Below, one piece after another: positions 1 through 7,451 of a DNA stretch of 26,260 bases. A program made the position numbers and the translations under genes. The notes beneath the pieces are model-generated. The model saw nothing but the letters and a program-made list of their open reading frames with translations. It was not told the DNA's origin and ran no database searches. The stretch comes from CAYRTD01 sp964426915. GTDB taxonomy: Bacteria; Bacteroidota; Bacteroidia; Bacteroidales; GCA-2748055. Location: positions 1 to 26,260 of the forward strand of contig CAYRTD010000040.1 in the NCBI GenBank assembly GCA_964426915.1, read 5' to 3'. Positions within the stretch are counted from its first letter, which is position 1, and every line of letters starts with the position of its first letter.

Positions 1-96
1 GCAAAAACATTATCGACTAACTCCTATGAGCACCTTGATCTCGAACATTAGCTTCACTGAGCTCACCACCATTTGGCGGATTCGGTTATGATCCAG
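1..96 (+). repeat. Truncated copy of a dispersed intergenic repeat (copy E)
   Basis: Positions 35-96 match 15937-15998 with only a few substitutions. Both carry the box TTGATCTCGAACATT, then a CCATTTGGCGGATTC-like stretch, and end at GATCCAG. The same box also occurs at 5241-5260 and, inverted, at 14745-14764. The left part of this copy is cut off by the window edge, so its true ends and any target duplication cannot be seen. No protein-coding signal was seen here. It is best read as a remnant of a non-coding mobile or structured repeat. Confidence 0.7.
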
Positions 97-268
97 CCAC
101 CTGAGTAGTTAGGACAAAATTAACCCGAAGGGTTTTAACAATAATATTTCAGTGTTTTACAGCATTTTTTAGTTGCTCACATCCATTATATTGCTGACTC
201 ACTGTATGTTAAAGCTAATGATCATTCATTCCATAAACGGACAATAAAACAAACCAAACCGGATCTCA

Positions 269-502
269 TTGGTTGATTCCATACCCAAAGTTTATTATGA
301 ACCTTTACCCAAAAAAACTATTATAATGCTGGAACATCAAATGAGGATATTAAAGGCTGTGGCGGATAACGACGAGCTTTTCAAAAAAGAAATGATGAAA
401 ACCTTAACATGGCTAAATTTCAGGGAAAAAGATAAATTCTGCAGATGGCTGAATGAAAATTATCCGAAACATTATCATGATCTGAATGAAGAGGTTTCAT
501 AA
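269..502 (+). CDS. Small hypothetical protein
   Basis: A 77-residue reading frame from a TTG codon; it is open upstream to a stop at 245-247. A more conservative start is ATG at 326, giving 58 residues. The product is charged and soluble, with no signal peptide or membrane segment. It has a Lys/Glu-rich middle followed by an aromatic and basic C-terminal part (WLNFREKDKFCRWLNENY) that looks helical. I do not recognise a family. It converges on the cbpA-like gene, and a hairpin at 541-572 separates the two. It does not look like CbpM, the known CbpA partner, and position alone does not support that role. Codon use looks coding, but the start is uncertain. Confidence 0.45.
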   Translation: MVDSIPKVYYEPLPKKTIIMLEHQMRILKAVADNDELFKKEMMKTLTWLNFREKDKFCRWLNENYPKHYHDLNEEVS

Positions 503-540
503 AAGCTGTCGTCATGAGCTGGGAAAACTGAAACTGAAGA

Positions 541-572
541 GAGTGGCTAAAAAGTATTTTTTAGACAGCCTC
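541..572. terminator. Imperfect hairpin between convergent genes, member of a small repeat pair
   Basis: GAGTGGCTAAAAAGTA is followed by its imperfect inverse TTTTTTAGACAGCCTC. The A/T runs inside the arms would give a U-tract on either strand, so it could terminate both the small gene at 269-502 and the cbpA-like gene. The arm sequence recurs at 8702-8752 (GAGGCTGTCTAAAAGTA and TACTTTTTAGACACCCTC), so this is also a repeated element. Confidence 0.5.
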
Positions 573-577
573 CTGTT

Positions 578-1528
578 CTATGGCCTCAATTTCTTTAATT
601 GTCTGAATAAATCTTTCTCCTTTTCACTCAAATTTTCAGGAATTTTAACATTCAATACAACATATAAATCCCCATTATCGCCTGTCTTATTATAAGCCGG
701 CATTCCTTTTCCTTTCATTCTCAATTTCTTACCACTCTGAGAACTTTCAGGAATCTGCAAATTCAGTTTACCTGCAGGAGTATTCACTTCCATTTTCCCT
801 CCAAGGACAGCAGTATACAGGTCCACGCTGGTATTTATATAAAGATCTTTTCCCTGTATCTGATAATTACTGTCGGGTCTAATCTTTATTTTAATATAAA
901 TATCACCTTTTTCACCACCCCTGGGTCCGGGTTGGCCCTCTCCCTTTATCCTAAGCTCCTGTCCTTCATAAGCCCCGGGTTTTATATTGAGTTTTAATTT
1001 CTTACCCTCTACATTAAGTAACCGGGTTGTTCCGTGATATGCCTCCTCTACACTTATCTCTGCTTCAGTTTTCATATCATTTCCCTTGATGGCTCCCGGC
1101 TGACTCCCAAAGTCCTTAAACCCCCTAAAATCCTGACGCGCACCACCCATATCACCAAAAAAGGCATGAAAAAAATCAGAAAAGCCACCACCCGAACCAC
1201 CAAAAAAGTCACCAAGATCTCCTTCAAACTGATATGATCCTCTTCCCCGGTTCGCTCTTGCAAAATCAGAAAAATCGTGTCCACCGGCATCGGCATGCTG
1301 ATATTGTTTCCAGTTGGAACCTAATTGATCGTATTTCTTTCTCTTTTCAGGGTCATAGAGAACTTCATATGCTTCTCCGGCTTCTTTAAAGCGGTCTTCA
1401 GCATTCTTATCTCCGGGATTTTTATCGGGATGGTATTTCACAGCCTTTTTCCGGTATGCTTTTTTTATTTCCTCACGGCTGGCATTCTTTGAAACTCCCA
1501 GTATTTTATAATAGTCTTTATAGTCCAT
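578..1528 (-). CDS. cbpA: CbpA-type DnaJ co-chaperone
   Basis: A 316-residue J-domain protein. The J-domain covers about residues 4-70 with the HPD motif at 33-35, which stimulates the Hsp70 (DnaK) ATPase. A Gly/Phe-rich linker with many GGSGGGF-like stretches follows, to about residue 150. Two beta-rich substrate-binding domains come next (IKPGAYEGQELRIKGEG, VDLYTAVLGGKMEVNTP). The CxxCxGxG zinc-finger repeats of true DnaJ are absent, which places it in the CbpA class (E. coli CbpA is about 306 residues). ATG at 1528 is the natural start, just before the J-domain. It probably acts in the cytoplasm with DnaK. No cbpM or dnaK is nearby. The family assignment is firm; the DNA-binding role of E. 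coli CbpA is not implied. Confidence 0.9.
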   Translation of the reverse strand: MDYKDYYKILGVSKNASREEIKKAYRKKAVKYHPDKNPGDKNAEDRFKEAGEAYEVLYDPEKRKKYDQLGSNWKQYQHADAGGHDFSDFARANRGRGSYQFEGDLGDFFGGSGGGFSDFFHAFFGDMGGARQDFRGFKDFGSQPGAIKGNDMKTEAEISVEEAYHGTTRLLNVEGKKLKLNIKPGAYEGQELRIKGEGQPGPRGGEKGDIYIKIKIRPDSNYQIQGKDLYINTSVDLYTAVLGGKMEVNTPAGKLNLQIPESSQSGKKLRMKGKGMPAYNKTGDNGDLYVVLNVKIPENLSEKEKDLFRQLKKLRP

Positions 1529-1892
1529 ATATATTTATATTCTTTTAGCCTGATTTATTTCATAACATTAATTGTTATGATCAAAGTTCTTTTAAGAAGT
1601 GAAACCTCAATTTCAAATTCCTAAATCATTCAGCTTTAATAGTTACCACCCCTTTACTCATCAAATTCCACACCAAATTATCTTTAGCTAATAAATAATG
1701 TCAGCCTGGCCGCGAGATGATTTTAAGCAGGACTTTGAATGACATTTTGACCTGATGACGGGAAGTTAATCGGGGTAAAATCTCCACCGGTCAGCTGATG
1801 TTTGTTAATAATCAGCTTTCAGCCCCCGGGTACGAAGATCTTTTTTCTCTGGCCAATAAACCTTAACTTTACTGAAACAAAAACTATCCGCT
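1529..1892. other. Divergent intergenic region of 364 bp
   Basis: This region separates the divergent cbpA-like and pirin genes and should hold both promoters. A short stem-loop lies at 1561-1579 (CATAACA, 5-nt loop, TGTTATG). No CIRCE-type heat-shock operator was seen upstream of the cbpA-like gene. A short protein-like stretch can be read on the minus strand around 1738-1825 but is bounded by stops and is not called. Confidence 0.5.
1841..1871 (+). promoter_or_regulatory. Possible Bacteroidota-type promoter for the pirin gene
   Basis: TTTT at 1841-1844 is followed after 19 nt by TAACTTTA at 1864-1871, one base off the TAnnTTTG -7 consensus. The predicted transcript would start about 10-15 nt upstream of ATG 1893. 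Both boxes are imperfect, so support is moderate. Confidence 0.4.
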
Positions 1893-2909
1893 ATGCATCC
1901 TTCAGCTATAAAATCCATTAAACCGCTGGGATTCCAGTGGGAAACAAACAATCCTTTTCTTTTTTGTGTACATCACAAAGATGCTTACCCCAAAGGAAAT
2001 GAGGAAATGGGACCCGATGTCTCTCTTGCAGGAAGAAGTATTGGTCACGATTTCGTTCCGAAAGACGGGTGGCGGATGTATCATGGTGGAAAGATCCCCG
2101 GATTTCCGGTACATCCCCATAGGGGATTTGAAACCATTACAATCGTGCTTCAGGGTATGGTTGACCATGCCGATTCCCTTGGTGCAGCCGGTCGTTACGG
2201 ACCGGGTGATGTGCAATGGATGACCGCCGGATCAGGAATACAGCACACGGAAATGTTTCCTTTACTTCATCAGGACAAAGAAAATCCACTGGAGCTATTT
2301 CAGATCTGGTTGAATCTTCCTTCTGCTGATAAATTCGTGAATCCTTATTATACAATGTTGTGGAAAGAAGATATTCCTGTCATCAGTTACGGAGAGAAAA
2401 CCGGACCAAAGACTGAGATCACACTGATAGCCGGAGAACTGGAAAATACCAACGCCCCATCGCCCCCTCCCGACTCATGGGCAGCAAAGAAAGATAATAA
2501 TGTGTCCATTATGCTTATTCGCATGGACCCCGGTTCAGAATGGAATTCACCCGCTTTACATTATGAGATTGATCGCTCCGTATATTTTTACCGGGGAGAA
2601 GATATTAATATAAATGACCAGGATATACCTCCTTATCAGGCCGTACAAATGGAGAAAGAAACCGCAATTAAGATCAAAAACGGAGCGGAAGAATCTTACT
2701 TATTATTGTTAGAGGCCCGTCCCATCCGGGAAACCGTAGTTCAATACGGTCCCTTCGTTATGAACTCCAGGAAAGAGATTCAGGAAGCATTCGAAGATTA
2801 CCGCAAAACAGAATTTGGAGGATGGCCCTGGCACCGTTCCGATCAGGTTCACGACAGAACCCTGGGCCGTTTTGCAAAATATGCCGATGGAAAAGAGGAG
2901 ATAAAATAA
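1893..2909 (+). CDS. Pirin family protein
   Basis: A 338-residue bicupin. The N-terminal cupin holds the pirin metal site: H74 and H76 in HPHRGFET, then H118 and E120 in GIQHTEMF. The spacing matches human pirin (H56, H58, H101, E103). VDHADS and the GPGDVQWMTAG turn are also typical of the family. The C-terminal cupin (about residues 190-310) lacks the metal ligands, as in other pirins, and includes a conserved-looking PYGPFVMN-type segment. Bacterial pirins include YhhW, with quercetin 2,3-dioxygenase activity in vitro, and proteins that bind metabolic enzymes; which applies here cannot be told. The protein is somewhat longer than the usual 230-300 residues. It is cytoplasmic, with no signal peptide. 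The gene stands alone, convergent with the antiporter. Confidence 0.92.
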   Translation: MHPSAIKSIKPLGFQWETNNPFLFCVHHKDAYPKGNEEMGPDVSLAGRSIGHDFVPKDGWRMYHGGKIPGFPVHPHRGFETITIVLQGMVDHADSLGAAGRYGPGDVQWMTAGSGIQHTEMFPLLHQDKENPLELFQIWLNLPSADKFVNPYYTMLWKEDIPVISYGEKTGPKTEITLIAGELENTNAPSPPPDSWAAKKDNNVSIMLIRMDPGSEWNSPALHYEIDRSVYFYRGEDININDQDIPPYQAVQMEKETAIKIKNGAEESYLLLLEARPIRETVVQYGPFVMNSRKEIQEAFEDYRKTEFGGWPWHRSDQVHDRTLGRFAKYADGKEEIK

Positions 2910-3084
2910 CATTGAGGTGAAAGGTTTAATATCTATATCAGTATTTAGAGACAACCCACTTTCCATTATACTCTATTCACTCACCGGAGCATCCTTCATA
3001 TTATGATGTCCAGCTTATCGAGATCTTTTTCACCCGGTTCCGGTGAGAGAAATTTCTCAGTACCCGGGAGTAATTGTATGATGA
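2910..3084. terminator. Convergent intergenic region with inverted repeats
   Basis: Between the pirin and antiporter stop codons, CTCACCGGA (2980-2988) pairs with TCCGGTGAG (3039-3047). A 12-bp palindrome, GAGAAATTTCTC, lies at 3047-3058. These could fold into a shared terminator, but no clean GC stem plus U-tract is visible. Confidence 0.3.
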
Positions 3085-5094
3085 TTATTGTTCCGGATAT
3101 GTAATAATGATATTATTCTTTGTATGTTTTGCGATGCTTCTATTCATAAAACTTTCAAACCTCCGGCTGTAGGAAAAACTCTTTTTTCGGGAATTCACAA
3201 ATACCAACAGATCTGAAGCAGACTCTTTAACCGCAGGGATAGCTTGTTTATCAGTATTTTCGATAGCAGTTTTACTTACCTGAAAATATTTCAAATTGTT
3301 TTTCTGCTCAGCGTATCTGAGTATAGCATTTTTTGTTGATTCGGATTCACTATAAACCGTAATCTTAAGCACCATTTTTTTTGTGAAATAAATGATCGTA
3401 TCCAGCCACAGCGCAAAACCTTCTTCAAATTCCGCATTTTCTGTACACATGAGATGGATCCTGTTAACCTGACGGAAGTCCGATGGTGTTTTCACCACCA
3501 GTAACATTCTCCCGGTCTTTTTAAGAAGATTACCCAGCACATCTCCAAATAAAATATGAAAAGGAGTGGAATGTCTGTTCCATCCCATTACAATTGCCGT
3601 AGCCACAATCTCTTCTGCCGCCCTAACTATACCATTGGTCACATTATCATCGATACGGGAACCTGTTTCAAATTTAACATCCGTATGCAGAGATTCAATA
3701 ATATTAAGAATCTCTTCCTGGGTTTCATTTATTCTGGCTCTCACCTTTTTCTTCTGGCTAAAAACAGTGAGCGGATATATCGGAATGCCTTCATCATCCT
3801 TTTTTATCAACACGGCAAATTCCAGCAAATTTTCCATGTTTGCGGGGTTTGCCACAGGAACCAGTATCTTTTGTTTCATCCCTTTATCGGGTGAGATGGT
3901 ATTATTTTCCTTCAACTGAATCTCCTTACCTGCTTTTTGTGTAACATAAGAACTGGCAATGCTGGTAACCAGAATAAGGATAACGGTATTGTTCAAAACA
4001 GCTTCACTTACAAGATCCATATTGAATGCGATCAGAATAATGGCTATTGCTGAAGCAGCCCTTGACAGGCTTAGTCCGAATAATAAGTTGGTTTCAGCCT
4101 TTGATATACGAAAGATCATTTTCCCAATCCAGGCAGCAAGGTATTTACTCAAAAATGCAAGAACAATGAGAACAATCAGTACTCCGATTTGTCTGGGTTC
4201 GTCAATATAAACCCTGAAATTTGCCAGAATACCGATTGAAATAAGAAAGAAAGGAATAAACAGATTATTCCCCACAAATTCTATTCTTTTATAAAGGGGA
4301 GAAGAGTTTATAATCTGACGGTTGAGTACCAGTCCGCTGAAGAAAGCCCCAATGATAGGCTCTATATCCAGAAGCAAAGCAATTACGGCAGAAATGAACA
4401 ATATAACAAGAACGAAAATATACTGCACACCCAGATCACCCTCATACTTATTCAAAAAGATACGTGATATCCGGGGTACAATCAGGAATATTATGACAAA
4501 AAGGATCGAGAAATTCAGTAAAAACATTAGAAGGTTATCCAATTGAAACCCTCTGCTTGCAAAATCGGTAATTAGCTCCATAGAGAGAAGAGCAAGAATA
4601 TCGGCGATGATGGTAGCTCCTACAGTAACCGTAACGATCGATTTGTTAACAATACCCAGTTTCCCGAGTATGGGATATGATACCAGGGTGTGAGTGGACA
4701 GCATCGCCCCAATCAACCAGGAAGCAGGAATACTGTATGAAAGCAGGTGCCGGCTGACGAAAAAACCCAGAAGAAACGGAATTACGAATGAAGCCAAACC
4801 GATAAAGATACTCTTGATTTTATTTTCAATGAAATCAATAAGATCAATTTCAAGTCCTGCCAGAAACAAGAGGTAAAGTAATCCCATAGTACCTAACAGA
4901 CTAAATTCCAGATCGGGAGATACCAGATTAAAACCATGGGGTCCGATAAGAGCACCGCTAAGCAACAGTCCTGCTATGGAGGGGATGCGGATTCTTTCAA
5001 AAAAAACCGGACCGATCAGCAATAATACCAGCATCAGTGCAATGATAATGACAGGTTCGGTTAGAGGTATATCAATATTGAGAAAAACAAACAT
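3085..5094 (-). CDS. CPA2-family cation/proton antiporter with C-terminal USP-like domain
   Basis: A 669-residue inner-membrane protein. Residues about 12-390 form a run of some 12 hydrophobic helices typical of the Na+/H+ exchanger fold. They include the family segment LLYLLFLAGLEIDL and the later GLSLSRAASAIAIILIAF. The soluble remainder (from about 407) begins KQKILVPVANPANMENLLEFA and resembles one or two universal-stress-protein domains rather than the TrkA-N (RCK) domain of KefB/KefC. This arrangement is common in Bacteroidota antiporters annotated for sodium or potassium efflux in exchange for protons. The ion cannot be decided from sequence. ATG at 5094 is followed directly by the first helix. 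The upstream region carries a MITE-like element 58 bp away (5153-5308) that may have displaced or altered the promoter. Confidence 0.88.
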   Translation of the reverse strand: MFVFLNIDIPLTEPVIIIALMLVLLLIGPVFFERIRIPSIAGLLLSGALIGPHGFNLVSPDLEFSLLGTMGLLYLLFLAGLEIDLIDFIENKIKSIFIGLASFVIPFLLGFFVSRHLLSYSIPASWLIGAMLSTHTLVSYPILGKLGIVNKSIVTVTVGATIIADILALLSMELITDFASRGFQLDNLLMFLLNFSILFVIIFLIVPRISRIFLNKYEGDLGVQYIFVLVILFISAVIALLLDIEPIIGAFFSGLVLNRQIINSSPLYKRIEFVGNNLFIPFFLISIGILANFRVYIDEPRQIGVLIVLIVLAFLSKYLAAWIGKMIFRISKAETNLLFGLSLSRAASAIAIILIAFNMDLVSEAVLNNTVILILVTSIASSYVTQKAGKEIQLKENNTISPDKGMKQKILVPVANPANMENLLEFAVLIKKDDEGIPIYPLTVFSQKKKVRARINETQEEILNIIESLHTDVKFETGSRIDDNVTNGIVRAAEEIVATAIVMGWNRHSTPFHILFGDVLGNLLKKTGRMLLVVKTPSDFRQVNRIHLMCTENAEFEEGFALWLDTIIYFTKKMVLKITVYSESESTKNAILRYAEQKNNLKYFQVSKTAIENTDKQAIPAVKESASDLLVFVNSRKKSFSYSRRFESFMNRSIAKHTKNNIIITYPEQ

Positions 5095-5152
5095 ATGATT
5101 TGGCGTGTAAGCTTCTTAACCGGTTCAATAAAAACAGATGATAGAATAATTA

Positions 5153-5308
5153 GTGTCTGTCCATAATGTCCGATATCTGCGTTGCTGCAAAAATTTAAAA
5201 TCCTCGAATACATTAGTATACTGCGGTTTAAAATTTTTCCGCGCCTTGATCTCGAACATTCTGTTCCGATAGCTATCGGAACAGACACTCGACTTTATTG
5301 ACGGACAC
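5153..5308. mobile_element. MITE-like element, copy A (156 bp, 6-bp target duplication)
   Basis: The ends are inverted repeats, GTGTCTGTCCATAA and the complement of GTGTCCGTCAATAA (12 of 14 identical). The element is flanked on both sides by TAATTA (5147-5152 and 5309-5314). Inside are an imperfect inner inverted pair (5166-5185 and 5241-5260), an AT-rich stem built on AAAAATTTAAA/TTTAAAATTTTT, and a perfect 24-bp palindrome at 5261-5284 (CTGTTCCGATAG and its complement). The outer ends and palindrome recur in reverse orientation at 14697-14817. No coding capacity. It lies between the divergent antiporter and ABC-F genes. Confidence 0.8.
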
Positions 5309-5493
5309 TAATTATACAAAGGTAAAAAAATCCTCCCCATCCAATAATTTTTTCAAGTCTGAACAGATAATACAACATGGGAAAACCTAATAATGGAAGG
5401 CGGGAAAACAATAAAAGAATTTTTTAAATTGAATTATCTGATTTCCTAGAGAGAACCACTATATTGGATAGTGTATATGAGATTAATAATGAC

Positions 5494-5501
5494 TATCTTT
5501 G
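5494..5501 (+). promoter_or_regulatory. -7 box TATCTTTG upstream of the ABC-F gene
   Basis: This is an exact match to the Bacteroidota -7 consensus TAnnTTTG, giving a 5' leader of about 38-40 nt before ATG 5546. No clear TTTG -33 box at the usual 19-nt distance was found. Confidence 0.45.
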
Positions 5502-5545
5502 CAGTCTTTTTTACAAAAAAACAGAATTAAGAAAGGTAGCGAAGG

Positions 5546-7177
5546 ATGATTACAGTTTCAAATTTAAGAGTACAGTTTGGTAAACGGATTTTGTTTCAGG
5601 ATGTAAATATGAAATTTACAGCTGGGAACTGCTATGGAGTGATAGGAGCTAACGGTGCAGGAAAATCAACATTTTTAAAAATTATTTCGGGAGAAATGAG
5701 TCCCACAGCAGGAAACATTAGCTGTGGAGCCGGCGAAAGGCTTTCGGTTTTAAACCAGGATCATAATGCTTTTAATGAATACACGGTGCTTGATACAGTT
5801 CTCAAGGGGCATCAGCAGCTTTGGTCTCTTATGAAAGAAAAAGAAGCCATTTATTCCAGGGAGGATTTCTCAGAAGAAGACGGAATAAAAGCAGCGGAAT
5901 TAGAGGAGAAATTCGCCGATCTTAATGGTTGGAATGCAGAAAGTGACGCGGCAACTCTTTTGAGTAATCTGGGGATTAAAGAAGAATTTCATTACAGTCT
6001 GATGAAAGATATGAGCGGAAAACAAAAAGTAAGAGTACTGCTGGCCCAGGCACTTTTTGGGAAACCGGACAATTTACTGCTTGATGAACCAACCAATGAT
6101 CTTGATTTGGAGACCGTGATCTGGCTGGAGAACTATCTTTCCAATTATGAAAATACTGTACTGGTTGTTTCGCACGACAGGCATTTCCTTGATGCCATAA
6201 GCACCCATACCGTTGACATTGATTTTGAGAAAATCCAGCTTTTTGCAGGAAATTACAGTTTCTGGTATCATAGCAGTCAGCTTGCGCTAAGGCAGCAACA
6301 AATGCAAAATAAAAAAGCCGAAGAAAAGAAGAAAGAGCTCCAGGAATTTATCAGACGCTTTAGTGCAAATGTTTCCAAGTCGAAACAAACCACCAGCCGT
6401 AAAAAGATGATCGAGAAGCTTGCCATAGAAGATATTAAACCCTCAACCCGTAAATACCCCGGCATAATATTCAATCCGGAGCGGGAGCCCGGCGATAAAA
6501 TTTTAGACGTTAAAAACCTTTGTGCAAGCACTGATACGGGAGTTTTATTTAATGATTTGACCTTTACAGCCGATAAAGGCGATAAAATCGCTTTTCTTTC
6601 CCGCGACACACGGGCCATGACTGTATTATTTGAAATTATAAACGGCCGACGGAAGGCAGACAAGGGCACCTATGAGTGGGGGCAAACGATAAAACCCGCA
6701 TATTTACCACTGGATAATTCGGAGTACTTTAACAGTAAGTTAAGCTTATTTGACTGGCTTTGTCAGTTCACTACAGATACTACAGAAGTTTATATCCGTG
6801 GTTATTTAGGAAAGATGTTATTCTCCGGGGATGAAATTTATAAAAAAGTAAATATCTTATCGGGAGGAGAAAAAATGCGTTGCATGATTTCCCGAATGAT
6901 GCTCAGCAATCCGAACGCACTGATACTCGACACCCCCACCAACCATCTTGATCTTGAGTCTATACAGGCTTTCAATAACAATTTGGTCAAATTCCCCGGC
7001 AACATATTTATGGCATCGCACGATCATGAGTTCATTCAATCGGTAAGCAACAGGATCATTGAACTGACCCCGAATGGCATTATAGACAAATTAATGGATT
7101 ATGACGATTATATTGAGGATGAAAATATTCAGGCTCTGAGAGAAGAAATGTATGAGGGGAAAATTCAGTTTGTTTAG
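5546..7177 (+). CDS. ABC-F family ATPase (YbiT-like)
   Basis: A 543-residue protein with two ABC ATPase domains and no membrane segment, as expected for ribosome-associated ABC-F proteins. Domain 1 has Walker A GANGAGKS (34-41), the signature MSGKQKVRVLLAQ and Walker B LLLDEPTNDLDLET. A charged linker of about 80 residues (ALRQQQMQNKKAEEKKKEL, then KSKQTTSRKK) corresponds to the P-site tRNA interaction motif region. Domain 2 keeps LSGGEKMRCMISRMM and DTPTNHLDLES. It has lost the Walker A sequence (FLSRDTRAMTVLF), and the Walker B glutamate is Thr. As I recall, related Bacteroidales proteins share this degenerate second site, so it is probably a family trait rather than decay. The likely role is relieving or regulating stalled translation. 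It is not specifically a resistance factor. Confidence 0.9.
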   Translation: MITVSNLRVQFGKRILFQDVNMKFTAGNCYGVIGANGAGKSTFLKIISGEMSPTAGNISCGAGERLSVLNQDHNAFNEYTVLDTVLKGHQQLWSLMKEKEAIYSREDFSEEDGIKAAELEEKFADLNGWNAESDAATLLSNLGIKEEFHYSLMKDMSGKQKVRVLLAQALFGKPDNLLLDEPTNDLDLETVIWLENYLSNYENTVLVVSHDRHFLDAISTHTVDIDFEKIQLFAGNYSFWYHSSQLALRQQQMQNKKAEEKKKELQEFIRRFSANVSKSKQTTSRKKMIEKLAIEDIKPSTRKYPGIIFNPEREPGDKILDVKNLCASTDTGVLFNDLTFTADKGDKIAFLSRDTRAMTVLFEIINGRRKADKGTYEWGQTIKPAYLPLDNSEYFNSKLSLFDWLCQFTTDTTEVYIRGYLGKMLFSGDEIYKKVNILSGGEKMRCMISRMMLSNPNALILDTPTNHLDLESIQAFNNNLVKFPGNIFMASHDHEFIQSVSNRIIELTPNGIIDKLMDYDDYIEDENIQALREEMYEGKIQFV

Positions 7178-7205
7178 CTGAGGGTGTGTGTTTTGAATAA
7201 CACGA

Positions 7206-7265
7206 CCGTCTTTTCTTAAACAACCCTAAGGGTCGGGACCCTTAGGGTTGTTTAAGAAAAGACGG
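7206..7265. repeat. 60-nt perfect hairpin downstream of the ABC-F gene
   Basis: Two 29-bp arms (7206-7234 and 7237-7265) are perfect complements separated only by GG. The core ACCCTAAGGGTC / GACCCTTAGGGT recurs in the hairpin at 17648-17687. The position between the convergent ABC-F and larA-like genes suits a bidirectional terminator, but no U-tract follows. The perfect complementarity is more like a mobile or structured repeat. Confidence 0.75.
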
Positions 7266-7307
7266 ATGGCAGCATCGACGATAAAATGTTGTTTATCAAT
7301 TCATTAA

Positions 7308-7451
7308 GGCGTTTTTGCAATTGTCCCGAAACGACAACCTTTCGACCTGATGATAGTTGAAGAAGAAAAAAATGGTTTGTGGAAATGGACCGATCTGTTG
7401 CAAAAATTTTACGTACAGGTACATTCAATTACACTGCCCTATCTTAATAAC
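7308..7451 (+). pseudogene. Possible gene fragment between the hairpin and the larA-like gene
   Basis: Directly after a TAA (7305-7307), the frame GVFAIVPKRQPFDLMIVEEE, then NGLWKWTDLLQKFYVQV, has a protein-like composition. It then runs into the antisense of the larA-like gene. There is no convincing start until ATG 7350, and the adjacent stretch 7265-7305 also reads protein-like in another frame, consistent with a frameshifted relic. I do not recognise the parent gene. Chance is a real alternative. Confidence 0.22.

Noticed and set aside
1738..1825. A short protein-like minus-strand stretch in the cbpA-pirin intergenic region.
   Set aside because: Fewer than 30 codons, bounded by stops on both sides and without a start; not enough to call a gene fragment.
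5061..5288. A 75-codon minus-strand frame upstream of the antiporter.
   Set aside because: It lies mostly in MITE copy A and overlaps the antiporter N terminus in another frame; no protein family features.
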